A DNA stretch of 64,000 nt from Streptomyces sp. Root431 (GTDB lineage: Bacteria; Actinomycetota; Actinomycetes; Streptomycetales; Streptomycetaceae), in assembly GCF_001426585.1 (NCBI RefSeq), contig NZ_LMEI01000006.1:124001-188000 (forward strand). Reading direction: 5' to 3'. Every line of letters starts with the position of its first letter. The stretch's first letter is position 1. Positions 8,124 to 17,013 of the stretch are shown in pieces. Both the position numbers and the translations under genes were made by a program. The notes under the pieces were generated by a model. That model searched no databases. It worked only from the letters and a program-made list of their open reading frames with translations, and had not been told where the DNA came from.

Positions 8124-8624
8124 TGTTTCCCCCATCGGTTGTCGTGCGTCAGGAACGTGGAACGTCGCCAGCGGCCGTGAGCGGTGGCGGCCGGGAGGTG
8201 GGCCGGATTTCAGCCGTGCCGGAGCCGGGTCAAAGGAGTGGGAGGTGAATTCGCGCCACTCGTGATCTCGCCGACGAGCGGCTTTTGGCTTCGCCGTCGA
8301 ACTGGCCCGATGATCATGTCAGCCGGGACAGGTCTCGAACAACGGAGTCGCCGATCCCGAAACACGCGGCAATATTCCCGACACGTTCGAGCAATGCGGC
8401 CGAAGCGCCACGCGCGATCGGTTCGTCGACGTTTCCGCTGGTCGTCGCGGCAGTGGGGCCGTCCGGTCGGGCGTCTCGGCGTACCGTCACACATTCGGCG
8501 GGTTCTCATAATGTGAGACCGGCGGCGCGGGGGATCTCGGGCCGGGACCGTTCCGTGATCATGCTGCTACCATGCCGGAGCTCGCAGGGAGCGCTTTACG
8601 GGTGCATCGAATCGGAGAATTCCC
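8124..8624. promoter_or_regulatory. Divergent control region between the CarB-like operon and the acetyltransferase gene
   Basis: About 500 bases with visibly lower GC than the flanks and no credible gene. Seen: two abutting GGAACGT heptamers at 8152-8165, 29 bases upstream of the CarB-like start; distant inverted CTCGAAC (8334-8340) and GTTCGAG copies near 8383-8389; and a -10-like CATAAT at 8507-8512 reading toward the rightward gene (its -35 is poor). No regulator gene lies in the cluster, so control would come from elsewhere through this region. Confidence 0.5.
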
Positions 8625-9770
8625 GTGTCAGAGCTGAACCCCGTCGGATTCCGCACCTTCGTCGCGAACCTCGGCGTCAAGGACGATTCCAAGGACTTCT
8701 CGGTGGTGGCGTCGGAGCACCCGTGCACGGCCGCGGCGGTGTTCACCCAGTCCCGGTTCGCCGGGCCGAGCGTGCTGCTCAGCCGCGAGCACGTGGCCGG
8801 CGGCGCGGCGCGCACGGTCGTCACGGTCTCGAAGAACGCCAACGTGGCCAACGGCGAACGCGGGCGGCGGGACGCCGAGGAGGTGGCCCGGCTGGCCGCC
8901 GACCTGGTCGGCTGCGCACCGCAGGAGGTGCTGATCGGCTCGACCGGCGTGATCGGCCGCCCCTACCCGATGGAGCTGATCCGCACGCGCGTGCCGGGAG
9001 TGGTGGCCACCGAGGCGCCCGACTTCCAGGCGGTGGCCGAGGCGATCATGACCACCGACACGCACGCCAAGCTGGTGCGCACCCGGATCGGCCCGGCCGT
9101 GCTCGTCGGGATCGCCAAGGGCGTCGGGATGATCGAGCCCGACATGGCGACGCTGCTCACCTACTACTTCACCGACGCCCGCATTCCGGCCGCCGACCTC
9201 GACGCCCTCTTCCGCCGGGTGATGGACCGGACCTTCAACTGCGTGAGCGTCGACACCGACACCTCCACCAGTGACACGGCCGTCATCCTGGCCAACGGGC
9301 AGGCCGGTGCGGTGGACCTCGGCGCCTTCGAGGAGGCGCTCTACTCGGTCGCGGAGGACTTGACCAGGCAGGTGGCCCGGGACGGTGAGGGTGCCACCAC
9401 ACTGATCGAGGTGGTGGTCGACGAGGCGCGGGACGAGGCCCAGGCACGCCGGGTCGCCAAGGCGATCGTCAACTCGCCGCTGGTGAAGACCGCCGTGCAC
9501 GGGTCCGACCCGAACTGGGGCCGGGTCGCGATGGCCGTCGGCAAGTGCAAGGACGACACCGACATCGACCCGGACCGGGTGGTGATCCGCTTCGGCGATC
9601 TGGTGGTCTACCCCGAGGCCGCGCCGGACCTGGAACGGCTGACCGGGATCATGGCCGCCGACGAGGTGCTCATCCACGTCTCGCTGGCCACCGGCACCGC
9701 ACGGGCCAAGGTCTGGGGCTGCGACCTGAGCGACGGCTACGTCCGGATCAACGCCGACTACACCACCTGA
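8625..9770 (+). CDS. Ornithine acetyltransferase (ArgJ fold), clavulanate-cluster OAT type
   Basis: 381 residues. The autocleavage site is in KGVGMIEPDMATLLTY, splitting A175/T176 so that T176 becomes the N-terminal nucleophile of the beta chain. Blocks TFNxVSxDTDTSTSDTAV, VNSPLVKTAVHG and DPNWGRVAMAxGKC..DTDID are the family core and match the OAT of the clavulanate cluster (Orf6/OAT2) closely, down to the GYVRxNxxYTT end. The enzyme moves acetyl from N-acetylornithine to glutamate. Here it is far from any argC, argB or argD and faces the CarB-like operon, so a pathway role is more likely than arginine synthesis: releasing ornithine, a source of pyrroline-5-carboxylate for CarB. GTG 8625 follows GGAG by 7 bases. 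Confidence 0.9.
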   Translation: MSELNPVGFRTFVANLGVKDDSKDFSVVASEHPCTAAAVFTQSRFAGPSVLLSREHVAGGAARTVVTVSKNANVANGERGRRDAEEVARLAADLVGCAPQEVLIGSTGVIGRPYPMELIRTRVPGVVATEAPDFQAVAEAIMTTDTHAKLVRTRIGPAVLVGIAKGVGMIEPDMATLLTYYFTDARIPAADLDALFRRVMDRTFNCVSVDTDTSTSDTAVILANGQAGAVDLGAFEEALYSVAEDLTRQVARDGEGATTLIEVVVDEARDEAQARRVAKAIVNSPLVKTAVHGSDPNWGRVAMAVGKCKDDTDIDPDRVVIRFGDLVVYPEAAPDLERLTGIMAADEVLIHVSLATGTARAKVWGCDLSDGYVRINADYTT

Positions 9771-9949
9771 AGGCCCGTCGGTCCGACTCCGTGGTCACCT
9801 GACCCCGGACGCCGGTGGCAGACTGAGGTCCGTGAGGGATGAGGTGCCGGCTGCCGCTAGCGTGGTGGGTACCGACCGCGGCGCCCGTGCTGGTTCCGTG
9901 CCGGGTTCGGAGGTGGAGGAGCGGTAAAAGTGCAGGTCGGAGCCGGATC

Positions 9950-11119
9950 TTGAGAATTCTGCACACCTCGGACTGGCACCTCGGCCGGTCCTTCCACCGC
10001 GTCGGGCTCCTCGAGGCCCAGGCCACGTTCCTCGATCACCTCGTGGCGACCGTGCACGAGCACCGCGTGGACGCCGTGCTCGTCGCCGGAGACGTCTACG
10101 ACCGGGCCGTGCCGCCGCTGCCCGCCGTCGAGCTCTTCGACACGGCCCTCCACCGCCTCGCCGAGGCCGGGGTGCCGACCGTCATGATCTCCGGCAACCA
10201 CGACTCGGCCCGCCGCCTCGGCGTCGGCGCCGGGCTCATCGAGCGGGCGGGCATCCACCTCCGTACCGACCCGGCCGGCATCGGCACCCCCGTCGTCCTC
10301 ACCGACGCCCACGGCGATGTCGCCCTCTACGGCCTGCCGTACCTCGAACCCGCCCTCGTGCGCGAACAGCTCGGCGCCGCGAAGGGCGGCCACGAGGCCG
10401 TCCTCGCCGCGGCCATGGACCGGGTCCGCGCCGACCTCGCGGGCCGGCCCGCCGGCACCCGCTCCGTCGTCCTCGCCCACGCCTTCGTGGCGGGCGGCGC
10501 TCCCAGCGACAGTGAGAGGGACATCACCGTCGGCGGCGTCGCCGCCGTCCCCGCCGGCGTCTTCGACGGCGTCGACTACGTCGCCCTCGGCCATCTCCAC
10601 GGCAGCCAGACCCTCACCCCACGGGTGCGCTACTCCGGCTCCCCGCTCGCCTACTCCTTCTCCGAGGCCGACCACCGCAAGACGATGTGGCTCGTCGACC
10701 TCGACGCGGACGGCGCCGTCGCCACCGCCGAGCGCCTCGACTGCCCCGTCCCGCGGCCCCTCGCCCGGATCCGGGGACGGCTCGACGACCTCCTCGCCGA
10801 CCCCGCGCTCGCGCCCCACGAACAGTCCTGGGTCGAGGCCACCCTCACCGACCCTGTACGCCCCGCCGACCCCATGGCCCGGCTCACCGAGCGCTTCCCG
10901 CACACCCTGAACCTCGTCTTCGACCCCGAGCGGACCGACGACGACCCCGGCGCCTCCTACGCCCAGCGGCTCCGGGACCGCAGCGACCAGCAGATCGCGG
11001 AGGACTTCGTGGCCCACGTCCGCGGCGGCACCGGGCTCGACGGACCCGAGCGTGCCGTGCTGTACGGCGCCTTCGACGACGTACGCGTCGACGCGGCCGA
11101 GCGCGAGGTGGGCCGGTGA
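9950..11119 (+). CDS. sbcD: Exonuclease SbcCD nuclease subunit SbcD
   Basis: 389 residues. Mre11-type metallophosphoesterase motifs appear in order: HTSDWHLG (5-12), AGDVYDR, GNHDS and later GHLHGSQ, supplying the two-metal site. With SbcC it cuts hairpins and protein-blocked DNA ends. The TTG at 9950 is chosen because GGAG lies 7 bases upstream and the protein then begins right at the first beta strand; longer in-frame starts give an unrelated Arg-rich prefix. Its stop overlaps the sbcC start (GTGA). Confidence 0.93.
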   Translation: MRILHTSDWHLGRSFHRVGLLEAQATFLDHLVATVHEHRVDAVLVAGDVYDRAVPPLPAVELFDTALHRLAEAGVPTVMISGNHDSARRLGVGAGLIERAGIHLRTDPAGIGTPVVLTDAHGDVALYGLPYLEPALVREQLGAAKGGHEAVLAAAMDRVRADLAGRPAGTRSVVLAHAFVAGGAPSDSERDITVGGVAAVPAGVFDGVDYVALGHLHGSQTLTPRVRYSGSPLAYSFSEADHRKTMWLVDLDADGAVATAERLDCPVPRPLARIRGRLDDLLADPALAPHEQSWVEATLTDPVRPADPMARLTERFPHTLNLVFDPERTDDDPGASYAQRLRDRSDQQIAEDFVAHVRGGTGLDGPERAVLYGAFDDVRVDAAEREVGR

Positions 11120-14100
11120 GGCTGCACCGCCTGGAGATCACCGCGTTCGGGCCCTTCGGCACCACGCAGACCGTCGACTTCGACACCCTCTCCTCCGCCG
11201 GACTCTTCCTCCTCCACGGGCCGACCGGCGCCGGGAAGACCTCCGTCCTCGACGCCGTCTGCTTCGCCCTGTACGGAAGCGTGCCCGGCGTCCGCCAGAG
11301 CCCCGGCGCCTCCCTGCGCTCCGACCACGCCCCCGTCGGCACGTACACCGAGGTCCTCCTCGAGCTGACCGTGGGGGAGCGGCGCCTGGAGATCACCCGC
11401 CGCCCCGCCCAGCAGCGGCCCAAGAAGCGCGGCACCCCCGGCTTCACCACCGAGAAGGCCCAGACCTGGCTGCGCGAGTACGACCCCGCCACCGGCGAGT
11501 GGGCCGGACTCAGCCGCTCCCACCAGGAGATCGGCGAGGAGATCACCCAGCTCGTCGGCATGAGCCGCGAGCAGTTCTGCCAGGTCGTCCTCCTCCCGCA
11601 GGGCGACTTCGCGAAGTTTCTGCGCGCCGACGCCGAGGCCCGGGGCAAGCTCCTCGGCCGGCTCTTCGACACCCGCCGCTTCGCTGCCGTCGAGGAACGC
11701 CTCGCCGACCTCCGGCGCGCCGCCGAGCAGCAGGTACGGGAAGGGGACGAGCGGCTCCTCACCCTCGCCCACCGCATGACGCAGGCCGCCGGCGGCCTCG
11801 ACGCCGCCCGCACGCCCGTCGAGGGGCGCCCCGGCGACCCCGGCCTCGCCGAGTCCGTCCTGACCTGGGCCGCCGTCGCCCGCACCGAGGCCCGCGAGGC
11901 CCTCGACATCGCCGGCGTACGGTTCGCCGCGGCCGAACACGGACAGGCCGCCGCGCGCGCCGCCCTCGACGCCGAGAAGGAGCTCGCCGACCGCCAGGCC
12001 CGGCACGCCGACGCCCTCCGGCGACGCGAGCAGCTCACCGCCCGCGCCCCCGAGCGCGACCGCCACCAGGCCGCCCTCGACCGGTCCCTCAAGGCCGAGC
12101 GCGTCGCGCCCGCCCTCGGGCTGCGCCAGGACGCCGAGCGCGAGCACGCCACCGCCCGGGCGGCCCGCGAACGCTCCCGCGCCCACCTTCCCCCCGACCT
12201 CGCGGACCAGGGCGCCGAGCACCTGTCTGCCCTCGAACACCGGCTGCGCGGGGAGCTCGGCGGGCTCGGCTCGGCCCGCCGCGCCGAGCAGCGCGCCGCC
12301 GCGCTCGCCGAGGAGCGCGCCGCACTCGCGCGCGAGGCCCGGGCCGACGAGGACGCCCTCCAGGACGCGGCCGGCTGGCTCGCCGACTGGGAACCCCGCA
12401 GGACCGCCCTCGCCGAACGCGTCGAGGCCACGACGGACGCCGCGGCCCGGGCCGAGCACCTCGCAGGCCGCCTGGAGCCCGCCCGCCGCCGCCTCGCCGC
12501 GGCCCGCCGCCGCGACGCCCTGGAGCGGGACACGGCGGCCGCGGAGGCCCGGCTCACGGAGGCCCGCGAGCACCGGAACACGGCCCACGAGGCCTGGCTC
12601 GACGTCAAGTCCCGGCGCCTGCAGGGCATCGCCGCCGAACTGGCCGCCACCCTCACCGACGGCGACGCCTGCCAGGTCTGCGGCTCCACCGCCCACCCGG
12701 CGCCCGCCCGCACCGCCGCCGACCACGTCGACCGCGCCACCGAGGACGCCGCCTACGCGGCCTACACCCGCGCCGACGAGTCCCGCACCGCCGTCGAACG
12801 CGAGCTGGCCGTGACCCGGGAGGCCTGGTCCACGGCCCGCGCGGACGTCCTGTCCGCCGCCGACGGATCCGACCCCGCCGACGGGTCCGCATCCGCTCCC
12901 GGATCCGACCCCACGGTCGACGAACTCGCCCGCGAGGTCGAGGAGTTGGCCAGGCTGCACGGCGAGGCGCACGCGCTCGCCGGACAGACGCACCACGCCC
13001 GCGAGGCGCTCGCGCGGGCCGAGCGGGAGTACGAGGAGCGGGTCGGCGCGCAGCGCGAGGCCGAGCGGCGGGTCGCCGCGCGCACCTCGCGCCGCGAGGC
13101 ACTCGACGGGGAGCAGGCGACGCTCGACGAGGAACTCGTGCGCGGGCGCGGCGCGTTCGGCAGCGTGGCCGAGCACGCCACGCGCCTGGAACGGCAGATC
13201 GCCGTCCTGGTCGAGGCCGCCGCGACCGTACGCTCCGCCGAACAGGCCGCCCAGCGGCTCAAGGAGGCCGACGACCGGCTCGCCGACGCCGCCTACCGCG
13301 CGGGCTTCACCACCCCCGCCGAGGCCCGCGACGCCCTCGTCGGCGAGGCCGAGCGCCGCGCCCTCCAGCAGCACGTCGACGTCTGGCAGGCCGAGGCGGC
13401 GGCCGTCGCGGACCGGCTCGCCGAGCCCGGCACCGCCGCTGCCGCAGCCCTTCCGCCCGCCGACCCGGAGGCCGCGGCGGCCGCCCACACGGCGGCGGAC
13501 CGCGGGCTCCGGCAGGCAGCGTCCGACCTGGCGGCCGCCCGCGAGCGGGAGACCGGCCTCACCGGCCTCTCCCGGCAGGCCGGCACCGAGGTCCGCCGTC
13601 TCGGACCGCTCCGCGAGGAGTACGACCGGGTGGCCCGGCTCGCCGCGCTCACCGCCGGCACTTCCGCCGAGAACGAGCGCCGGATGCGCCTGGAGTCGTA
13701 CGTCCTGGCCGCCCGCCTCGAACAGGTCGCCGCCGCCGCGACCGCCCGCCTCCAGCGCATGTCCTCCGGCCGCTACACCCTCGTCCACTCCGACGCGCGC
13801 TCCGGCGGCAAGCGGGCCGGCCTCGGGCTGCACGTGGTCGACGCCTGGACGGGCAACGAACGCGACACCGCGACGCTCTCCGGCGGCGAGACCTTCTTCG
13901 CCTCCCTCGCCCTCGCCCTCGGCCTCGCCGACGTCGTCACCGACGAGGCGGGCGGCGTCCGGCTCGACACCCTCTTCATCGACGAGGGCTTCGGCAGCCT
14001 CGACGAGCAGACGCTCGACGAGGTCCTCGACGTCCTCGACTCGCTGCGCGAGCGCGACCGCAGCGTCGGCATCGTCAGCCACGTCGGCGACCTGCGCCGC

Positions 14101-14187
14101 CGCATCCCGGCCCAGCTGGAGGTCGTCAAGGCGCGGCACGGCTCCGCGGTGCGGCTGCGCACCGGCGGGGACGCGCTCAGCGGCTGA
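11116..14187 (+). CDS. sbcC: Exonuclease SbcCD ATPase subunit SbcC (Rad50/SMC family)
   Basis: 1023 residues. N-terminal Walker A GPTGAGKTS near residues 36-44, a Q-loop region (VVLLPQGDFAKFLRA), two long Ala/Glu/Arg-rich coiled-coil arms, a zinc-hook CQVC near residue 518 at the centre, then the ABC signature LSGGETFFASLALALGL and Walker B LDTLFIDEGFGSLD. This is the full Rad50-like layout and length. The GTG at 11116 overlaps the sbcD stop, so the two are translationally coupled. The last 11 bases overlap the convergent Lrp gene. Confidence 0.94.
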   Translation: MRLHRLEITAFGPFGTTQTVDFDTLSSAGLFLLHGPTGAGKTSVLDAVCFALYGSVPGVRQSPGASLRSDHAPVGTYTEVLLELTVGERRLEITRRPAQQRPKKRGTPGFTTEKAQTWLREYDPATGEWAGLSRSHQEIGEEITQLVGMSREQFCQVVLLPQGDFAKFLRADAEARGKLLGRLFDTRRFAAVEERLADLRRAAEQQVREGDERLLTLAHRMTQAAGGLDAARTPVEGRPGDPGLAESVLTWAAVARTEAREALDIAGVRFAAAEHGQAAARAALDAEKELADRQARHADALRRREQLTARAPERDRHQAALDRSLKAERVAPALGLRQDAEREHATARAARERSRAHLPPDLADQGAEHLSALEHRLRGELGGLGSARRAEQRAAALAEERAALAREARADEDALQDAAGWLADWEPRRTALAERVEATTDAAARAEHLAGRLEPARRRLAAARRRDALERDTAAAEARLTEAREHRNTAHEAWLDVKSRRLQGIAAELAATLTDGDACQVCGSTAHPAPARTAADHVDRATEDAAYAAYTRADESRTAVERELAVTREAWSTARADVLSAADGSDPADGSASAPGSDPTVDELAREVEELARLHGEAHALAGQTHHAREALARAEREYEERVGAQREAERRVAARTSRREALDGEQATLDEELVRGRGAFGSVAEHATRLERQIAVLVEAAATVRSAEQAAQRLKEADDRLADAAYRAGFTTPAEARDALVGEAERRALQQHVDVWQAEAAAVADRLAEPGTAAAAALPPADPEAAAAAHTAADRGLRQAASDLAAARERETGLTGLSRQAGTEVRRLGPLREEYDRVARLAALTAGTSAENERRMRLESYVLAARLEQVAAAATARLQRMSSGRYTLVHSDARSGGKRAGLGLHVVDAWTGNERDTATLSGGETFFASLALALGLADVVTDEAGGVRLDTLFIDEGFGSLDEQTLDEVLDVLDSLRERDRSVGIVSHVGDLRRRIPAQLEVVKARHGSAVRLRTGGDALSG

Positions 14188-14626
14188 TGGAGCGCCGGGG
14201 GAGCGGCGAGGAGTAGACGACGCTCGTCGTCACCGAGCCGAGCGTGGAGATCTTCCCGGTGATCTCCTCCAGGTGCCTCATGGAGCGGGCCGCGACCTTG
14301 AGGACGAAGCAGTCGTCGCCCGTCACGTGGTGGGCCTCCAGGACCTCCGGCGTGGCGGCGAGGAGGTCGTGGAACGGCTTGTAGTTGCCGTGCGGGTAGC
14401 GCAGCCGTACGAAGGCGAGGATGGGCAGCCCGAGCCGGTCCTGGTCGACGATCGCGGTGTACCCGGCGATCACCCCGGCCTCCTCCAGGCGCCGCACCCG
14501 CTCGGTCACCGCGGACGGCGACATCGACACGGCGCGCGCCAGCTCGGCGAAGCTCGCCCGGCCCTCGGACTGGAGGGCTTCGAGAATGCGCCAATCGGTG
14601 GCGTCCGGAGTGTAGTCGGTGGTCAT
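14177..14626 (-). CDS. Lrp/AsnC family transcriptional regulator
   Basis: 149 residues: winged helix-turn-helix at about 10-60 (DWRILEALQSEGRASFAELA, SPSAVTERVRRLEEAGVI) and a RAM/ACT-type ligand-sensing domain from about 70 (ILAFVRLRY.. HHVTGDDCFVLKV). Such proteins form octamers that respond to amino acids. The ATG at 14626 fits the family length; the much longer open frame is a shadow of the gene to the right. No target is obvious: its divergent neighbour is lacking, and sbcC converges on it. Confidence 0.92.
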   Translation of the reverse strand: MTTDYTPDATDWRILEALQSEGRASFAELARAVSMSPSAVTERVRRLEEAGVIAGYTAIVDQDRLGLPILAFVRLRYPHGNYKPFHDLLAATPEVLEAHHVTGDDCFVLKVAARSMRHLEEITGKISTLGSVTTSVVYSSPLPRRSISR

Positions 14627-14644
14627 ACCGCAGAGATAGCAGGG

Positions 14645-14680
14645 GAATCCCCGGCCGATCAACCGAGCGGCCGGGGATTC
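14645..14680 (-). terminator. Perfect 13-bp inverted repeat after the DUF885 gene
   Basis: Arms GAATCCCCGGCCG (14645-14657) and CGGCCGGGGATTC (14668-14680) with a 10-base loop, 24 bases past the leftward DUF885 stop and 19 bases before the Lrp start. Position suits a terminator for the former; there is no strong T-run, as is common in Streptomyces. An operator role for the Lrp gene is the alternative. Confidence 0.65.
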
Positions 14681-14703
14681 TCGCGCTGTGGAGGTGTTCT
14701 GCC

Positions 14704-16416
14704 CTAGAGCCGCGACAGCGCGTCGACCAGGTCGTCCAGGCCCAGCGGACCTTGGGAGAGGGCCGCCATGTGCCAGGCCTTCGCGTCGAACGCGTCGCCG
14801 TGCGCGGCCCGCGCGTTGGCGCGGCCGAGCAGCCAGGCCCGCTCGCCCAGCTTGTAGCCGATCGCCTGGCCCGGCATCGAGAGGTAGCGGGTCATCTCGC
14901 TCTCCACGAAGGCCGGCGGGCGGCTGCTGTGCAGCTGGAAGAACTCCTGCGCGAGCTCCGGGGTCCACCGCTCGCCCGGCCGGAAGGGCGAGTCCGCCGG
15001 GATCTCCAGGCCCAGGTGCATGCCGATGTCCACGATCACCCGGCACGCGCGCATCATCTGGCCGTCGAGGTAGCCGAGCCGCCGCTCCGCGTCGGGCAGG
15101 AAGCCGAGCTCGTCCATCAGCCGCTCCGCGTAGAGCGCCCAGCCCTCCATGTTGGCGCTCACCTTGCCGATGGTCGCCTGGTAGCGGGAGAGCCGGTCGG
15201 CGACGTGCACCCACTGCGCGATCTGGAGGTGATGGCCCGGCACGCCCTCGTGGTACCAGGTCGACACCATGTCGTACACCGGGAAGCGGGTCGTGCCGTC
15301 CACCGGCAGCCAGGTGCGGCCGGGGCGCGAGAAGTCCTCGGACGGACCGGTGTAGTACGGCGCGGCGGCGCCGCCGGGCGGGGCGATCCGGGACTCCACC
15401 CGCCGTACGCGGTCGGCGAGTTCGAAGTGGGTGCCGTCGAGCGCCTCGATGGCCTCGTCCATCAGCCCCTGGAGCCAGACCCGTACCTCCTCCACGCCCT
15501 CGACGTGCGTGCCGTGCTCGTCGAGGTGGGCGAGCGCCTCCCAGGGGCCCGCGCCGGGCAGGATCCGCTCGGCCTCGGTCCGCATCTCCCCGAGGAGCCG
15601 GTGGTACTCGGACCAGCCGTACGCGTACGCCTGGTCGAGGTCCAGGTCGGTGCCGTTGAAGTAGCGGGTCCAGCGCTGGTAGCGCTCACGGCCCACGGTG
15701 TTCGGCGCGTCCGCGACGGTCGGGGCGTACACGTCCCGCATCCAGTCCCGCAGCGCCACCACCGCACCGGTGGCGCCCCGGGAGGCAGCCGCGAGCTCGG
15801 CCCTGAGCTCCTCGGACAGCGTGTCGGGACAGGCCGCGGCGAACTCCTCGAACCAGCCCGGCCGTCCGCTCTCCCCGCCCGCCCACTCGGTGAGCTGGCC
15901 GACGAAGGTCGCGGTGGGGCGCGGGCCGGCGAAGAGCTTGCGCTCCAGGCCGAGCGCGAGTGCGGAGCGGTAGCCCTCCAGCGCGGCGGGGACGGCCCGC
16001 AGCCGGGTGGCGACCGCCGTCCAGTCCTCCGCGGTCTCCGTCGGCATCATCGTGAAGACGATGCGCACGCTGTGGGCGGGCGACCGCATGTTGCTGACCG
16101 CGCAGAGGCCCTCGTCGGCCTCGTGCACGGCGAGTTCGGCCGTGAGGCGTTCCCGCAGCAGCCGGGCGCACCGCTGCTCCGCGTCGCCCTCGGCGCCCGG
16201 GACGCGCTCCGCCGCGTCGAGGGCGGCGAGCGTGCGCCGGGCGAGGTCGGCCACGGCCTTCTGCCCGGCGGGCGAGAAGTCGGGCAGCCGGCCGGCGCTC
16301 TGCTTGACTCCCAGGTACGTACCGGTGATCGGGTCGAGGGCGATGAGTGCGTCGACGTGGGCGTCGGCGACCTGGCGGGGCAGCGGGCTGCTGGAAGTCT
16401 CTGGCATGGGGGCCAT
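14704..16416 (-). CDS. DUF885 family protein (predicted metal-dependent hydrolase)
   Basis: 570 residues, typical of the DUF885 family. The key feature is WYHEGVPGHHLQ (around residues 390-400), the HExxxHH-like metal-binding motif shared with gluzincin-type peptidases, and a downstream Glu (FVESEMTRY). No signal peptide is seen, so it is probably cytoplasmic. Members are annotated as hypothetical or as carboxypeptidase-like; the substrate is unknown. The ATG at 16416 has GGGAG 8 bases upstream; a second ATG three codons on is possible. It is monocistronic, ending in a hairpin. Confidence 0.88.
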   Translation of the reverse strand: MAPMPETSSSPLPRQVADAHVDALIALDPITGTYLGVKQSAGRLPDFSPAGQKAVADLARRTLAALDAAERVPGAEGDAEQRCARLLRERLTAELAVHEADEGLCAVSNMRSPAHSVRIVFTMMPTETAEDWTAVATRLRAVPAALEGYRSALALGLERKLFAGPRPTATFVGQLTEWAGGESGRPGWFEEFAAACPDTLSEELRAELAAASRGATGAVVALRDWMRDVYAPTVADAPNTVGRERYQRWTRYFNGTDLDLDQAYAYGWSEYHRLLGEMRTEAERILPGAGPWEALAHLDEHGTHVEGVEEVRVWLQGLMDEAIEALDGTHFELADRVRRVESRIAPPGGAAAPYYTGPSEDFSRPGRTWLPVDGTTRFPVYDMVSTWYHEGVPGHHLQIAQWVHVADRLSRYQATIGKVSANMEGWALYAERLMDELGFLPDAERRLGYLDGQMMRACRVIVDIGMHLGLEIPADSPFRPGERWTPELAQEFFQLHSSRPPAFVESEMTRYLSMPGQAIGYKLGERAWLLGRANARAAHGDAFDAKAWHMAALSQGPLGLDDLVDALSRL

Positions 16417-16456
16417 CCTGGCGTCTCCCGCGGGCCCCCGTCACCCTCGCTCGATC

Positions 16457-16954
16457 TCAGTCGGCCGACATGCTAGGGCCCGTCGCGGGCGGCAGGAGCG
16501 GGCCGCACTCCCACTGCTGGAAGATCAGCCGCGTCTCGACCCGGGCCACCTCGCGGCGGGACGTGAACTCGTCGAGCACGAGTCGTTGCAGGTCGGTGGG
16601 GTCCGCCACGGCCACGTGGACCAAGTAGTCGTCGGGGCCCGTCAGATGGAAGAGCGCCCGGGACTCGGGCAGGGCCCGGATCCGGTCGACGAACGGACCG
16701 ATCAGTTCCCGCCGGTGGGGGCGGACCTGCACGAGGAGAAGGGCTTCCAGCCCACGGCCGAGTTTGGCCGGATCCAGTCGTAGCTGGTGACCGAGGATCA
16801 CGCCCGTGCGGCGAAGCCGGGCCACTCGGTCCAGGCAGGTCGAGGGCGCCACCCCCACCTCGGCGGCGAGTTCGCGGTAGGTGGTCCGGGCGTCGTTCTG
16901 CAGGAGGCGAAGAATGTGCAGATCGACCGCGTCCAGTACGACAGATTCAGCCAT
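16457..16954 (-). CDS. Lrp/AsnC family regulator, divergent from a methionine-gamma-lyase-like gene
   Basis: 165 residues, with an N-terminal helix-turn-helix (LHILRLLQNDARTTYRELA, TCLDRVARLRRTGVI) and a C-terminal RAM domain (LVQVRP.., FHLTGPDDYLVHVAV). A TACGTT box 6 bases before the ATG suggests a leaderless transcript. It is transcribed away from the PLP-enzyme gene at 17014 with 59 bases between starts; this head-to-head pairing is the usual layout for an amino-acid-responsive Lrp protein controlling its neighbour, so methionine or a related amino acid is the likely signal (inference). Confidence 0.92.
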   Translation of the reverse strand: MAESVVLDAVDLHILRLLQNDARTTYRELAAEVGVAPSTCLDRVARLRRTGVILGHQLRLDPAKLGRGLEALLLVQVRPHRRELIGPFVDRIRALPESRALFHLTGPDDYLVHVAVADPTDLQRLVLDEFTSRREVARVETRLIFQQWECGPLLPPATGPSMSAD

Positions 16955-17013
16955 CGGCCGAACGTAGCACGGCTTTCTCCCGCTACCTTCCGGTAAACGT
17001 TCACAGTGCCGCC

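Noticed and set aside
8210..8509. 99-residue leftward open frame in the divergent control region
   Set aside because: Arg-rich, no start signal, falls in a low-GC regulatory gap.
9839..9949. Longer sbcD start
   Set aside because: Adds an Arg/Ser-rich prefix without homology; TTG 9950 has a good ribosome-binding site.
10957..14139. A 1060-residue open frame antisense to sbcC
   Set aside because: Gly/Glu-rich with no domain; an artefact of high GC opposite a well-supported gene. The same applies to the 602-residue frame antisense to ureC (54679-56487).
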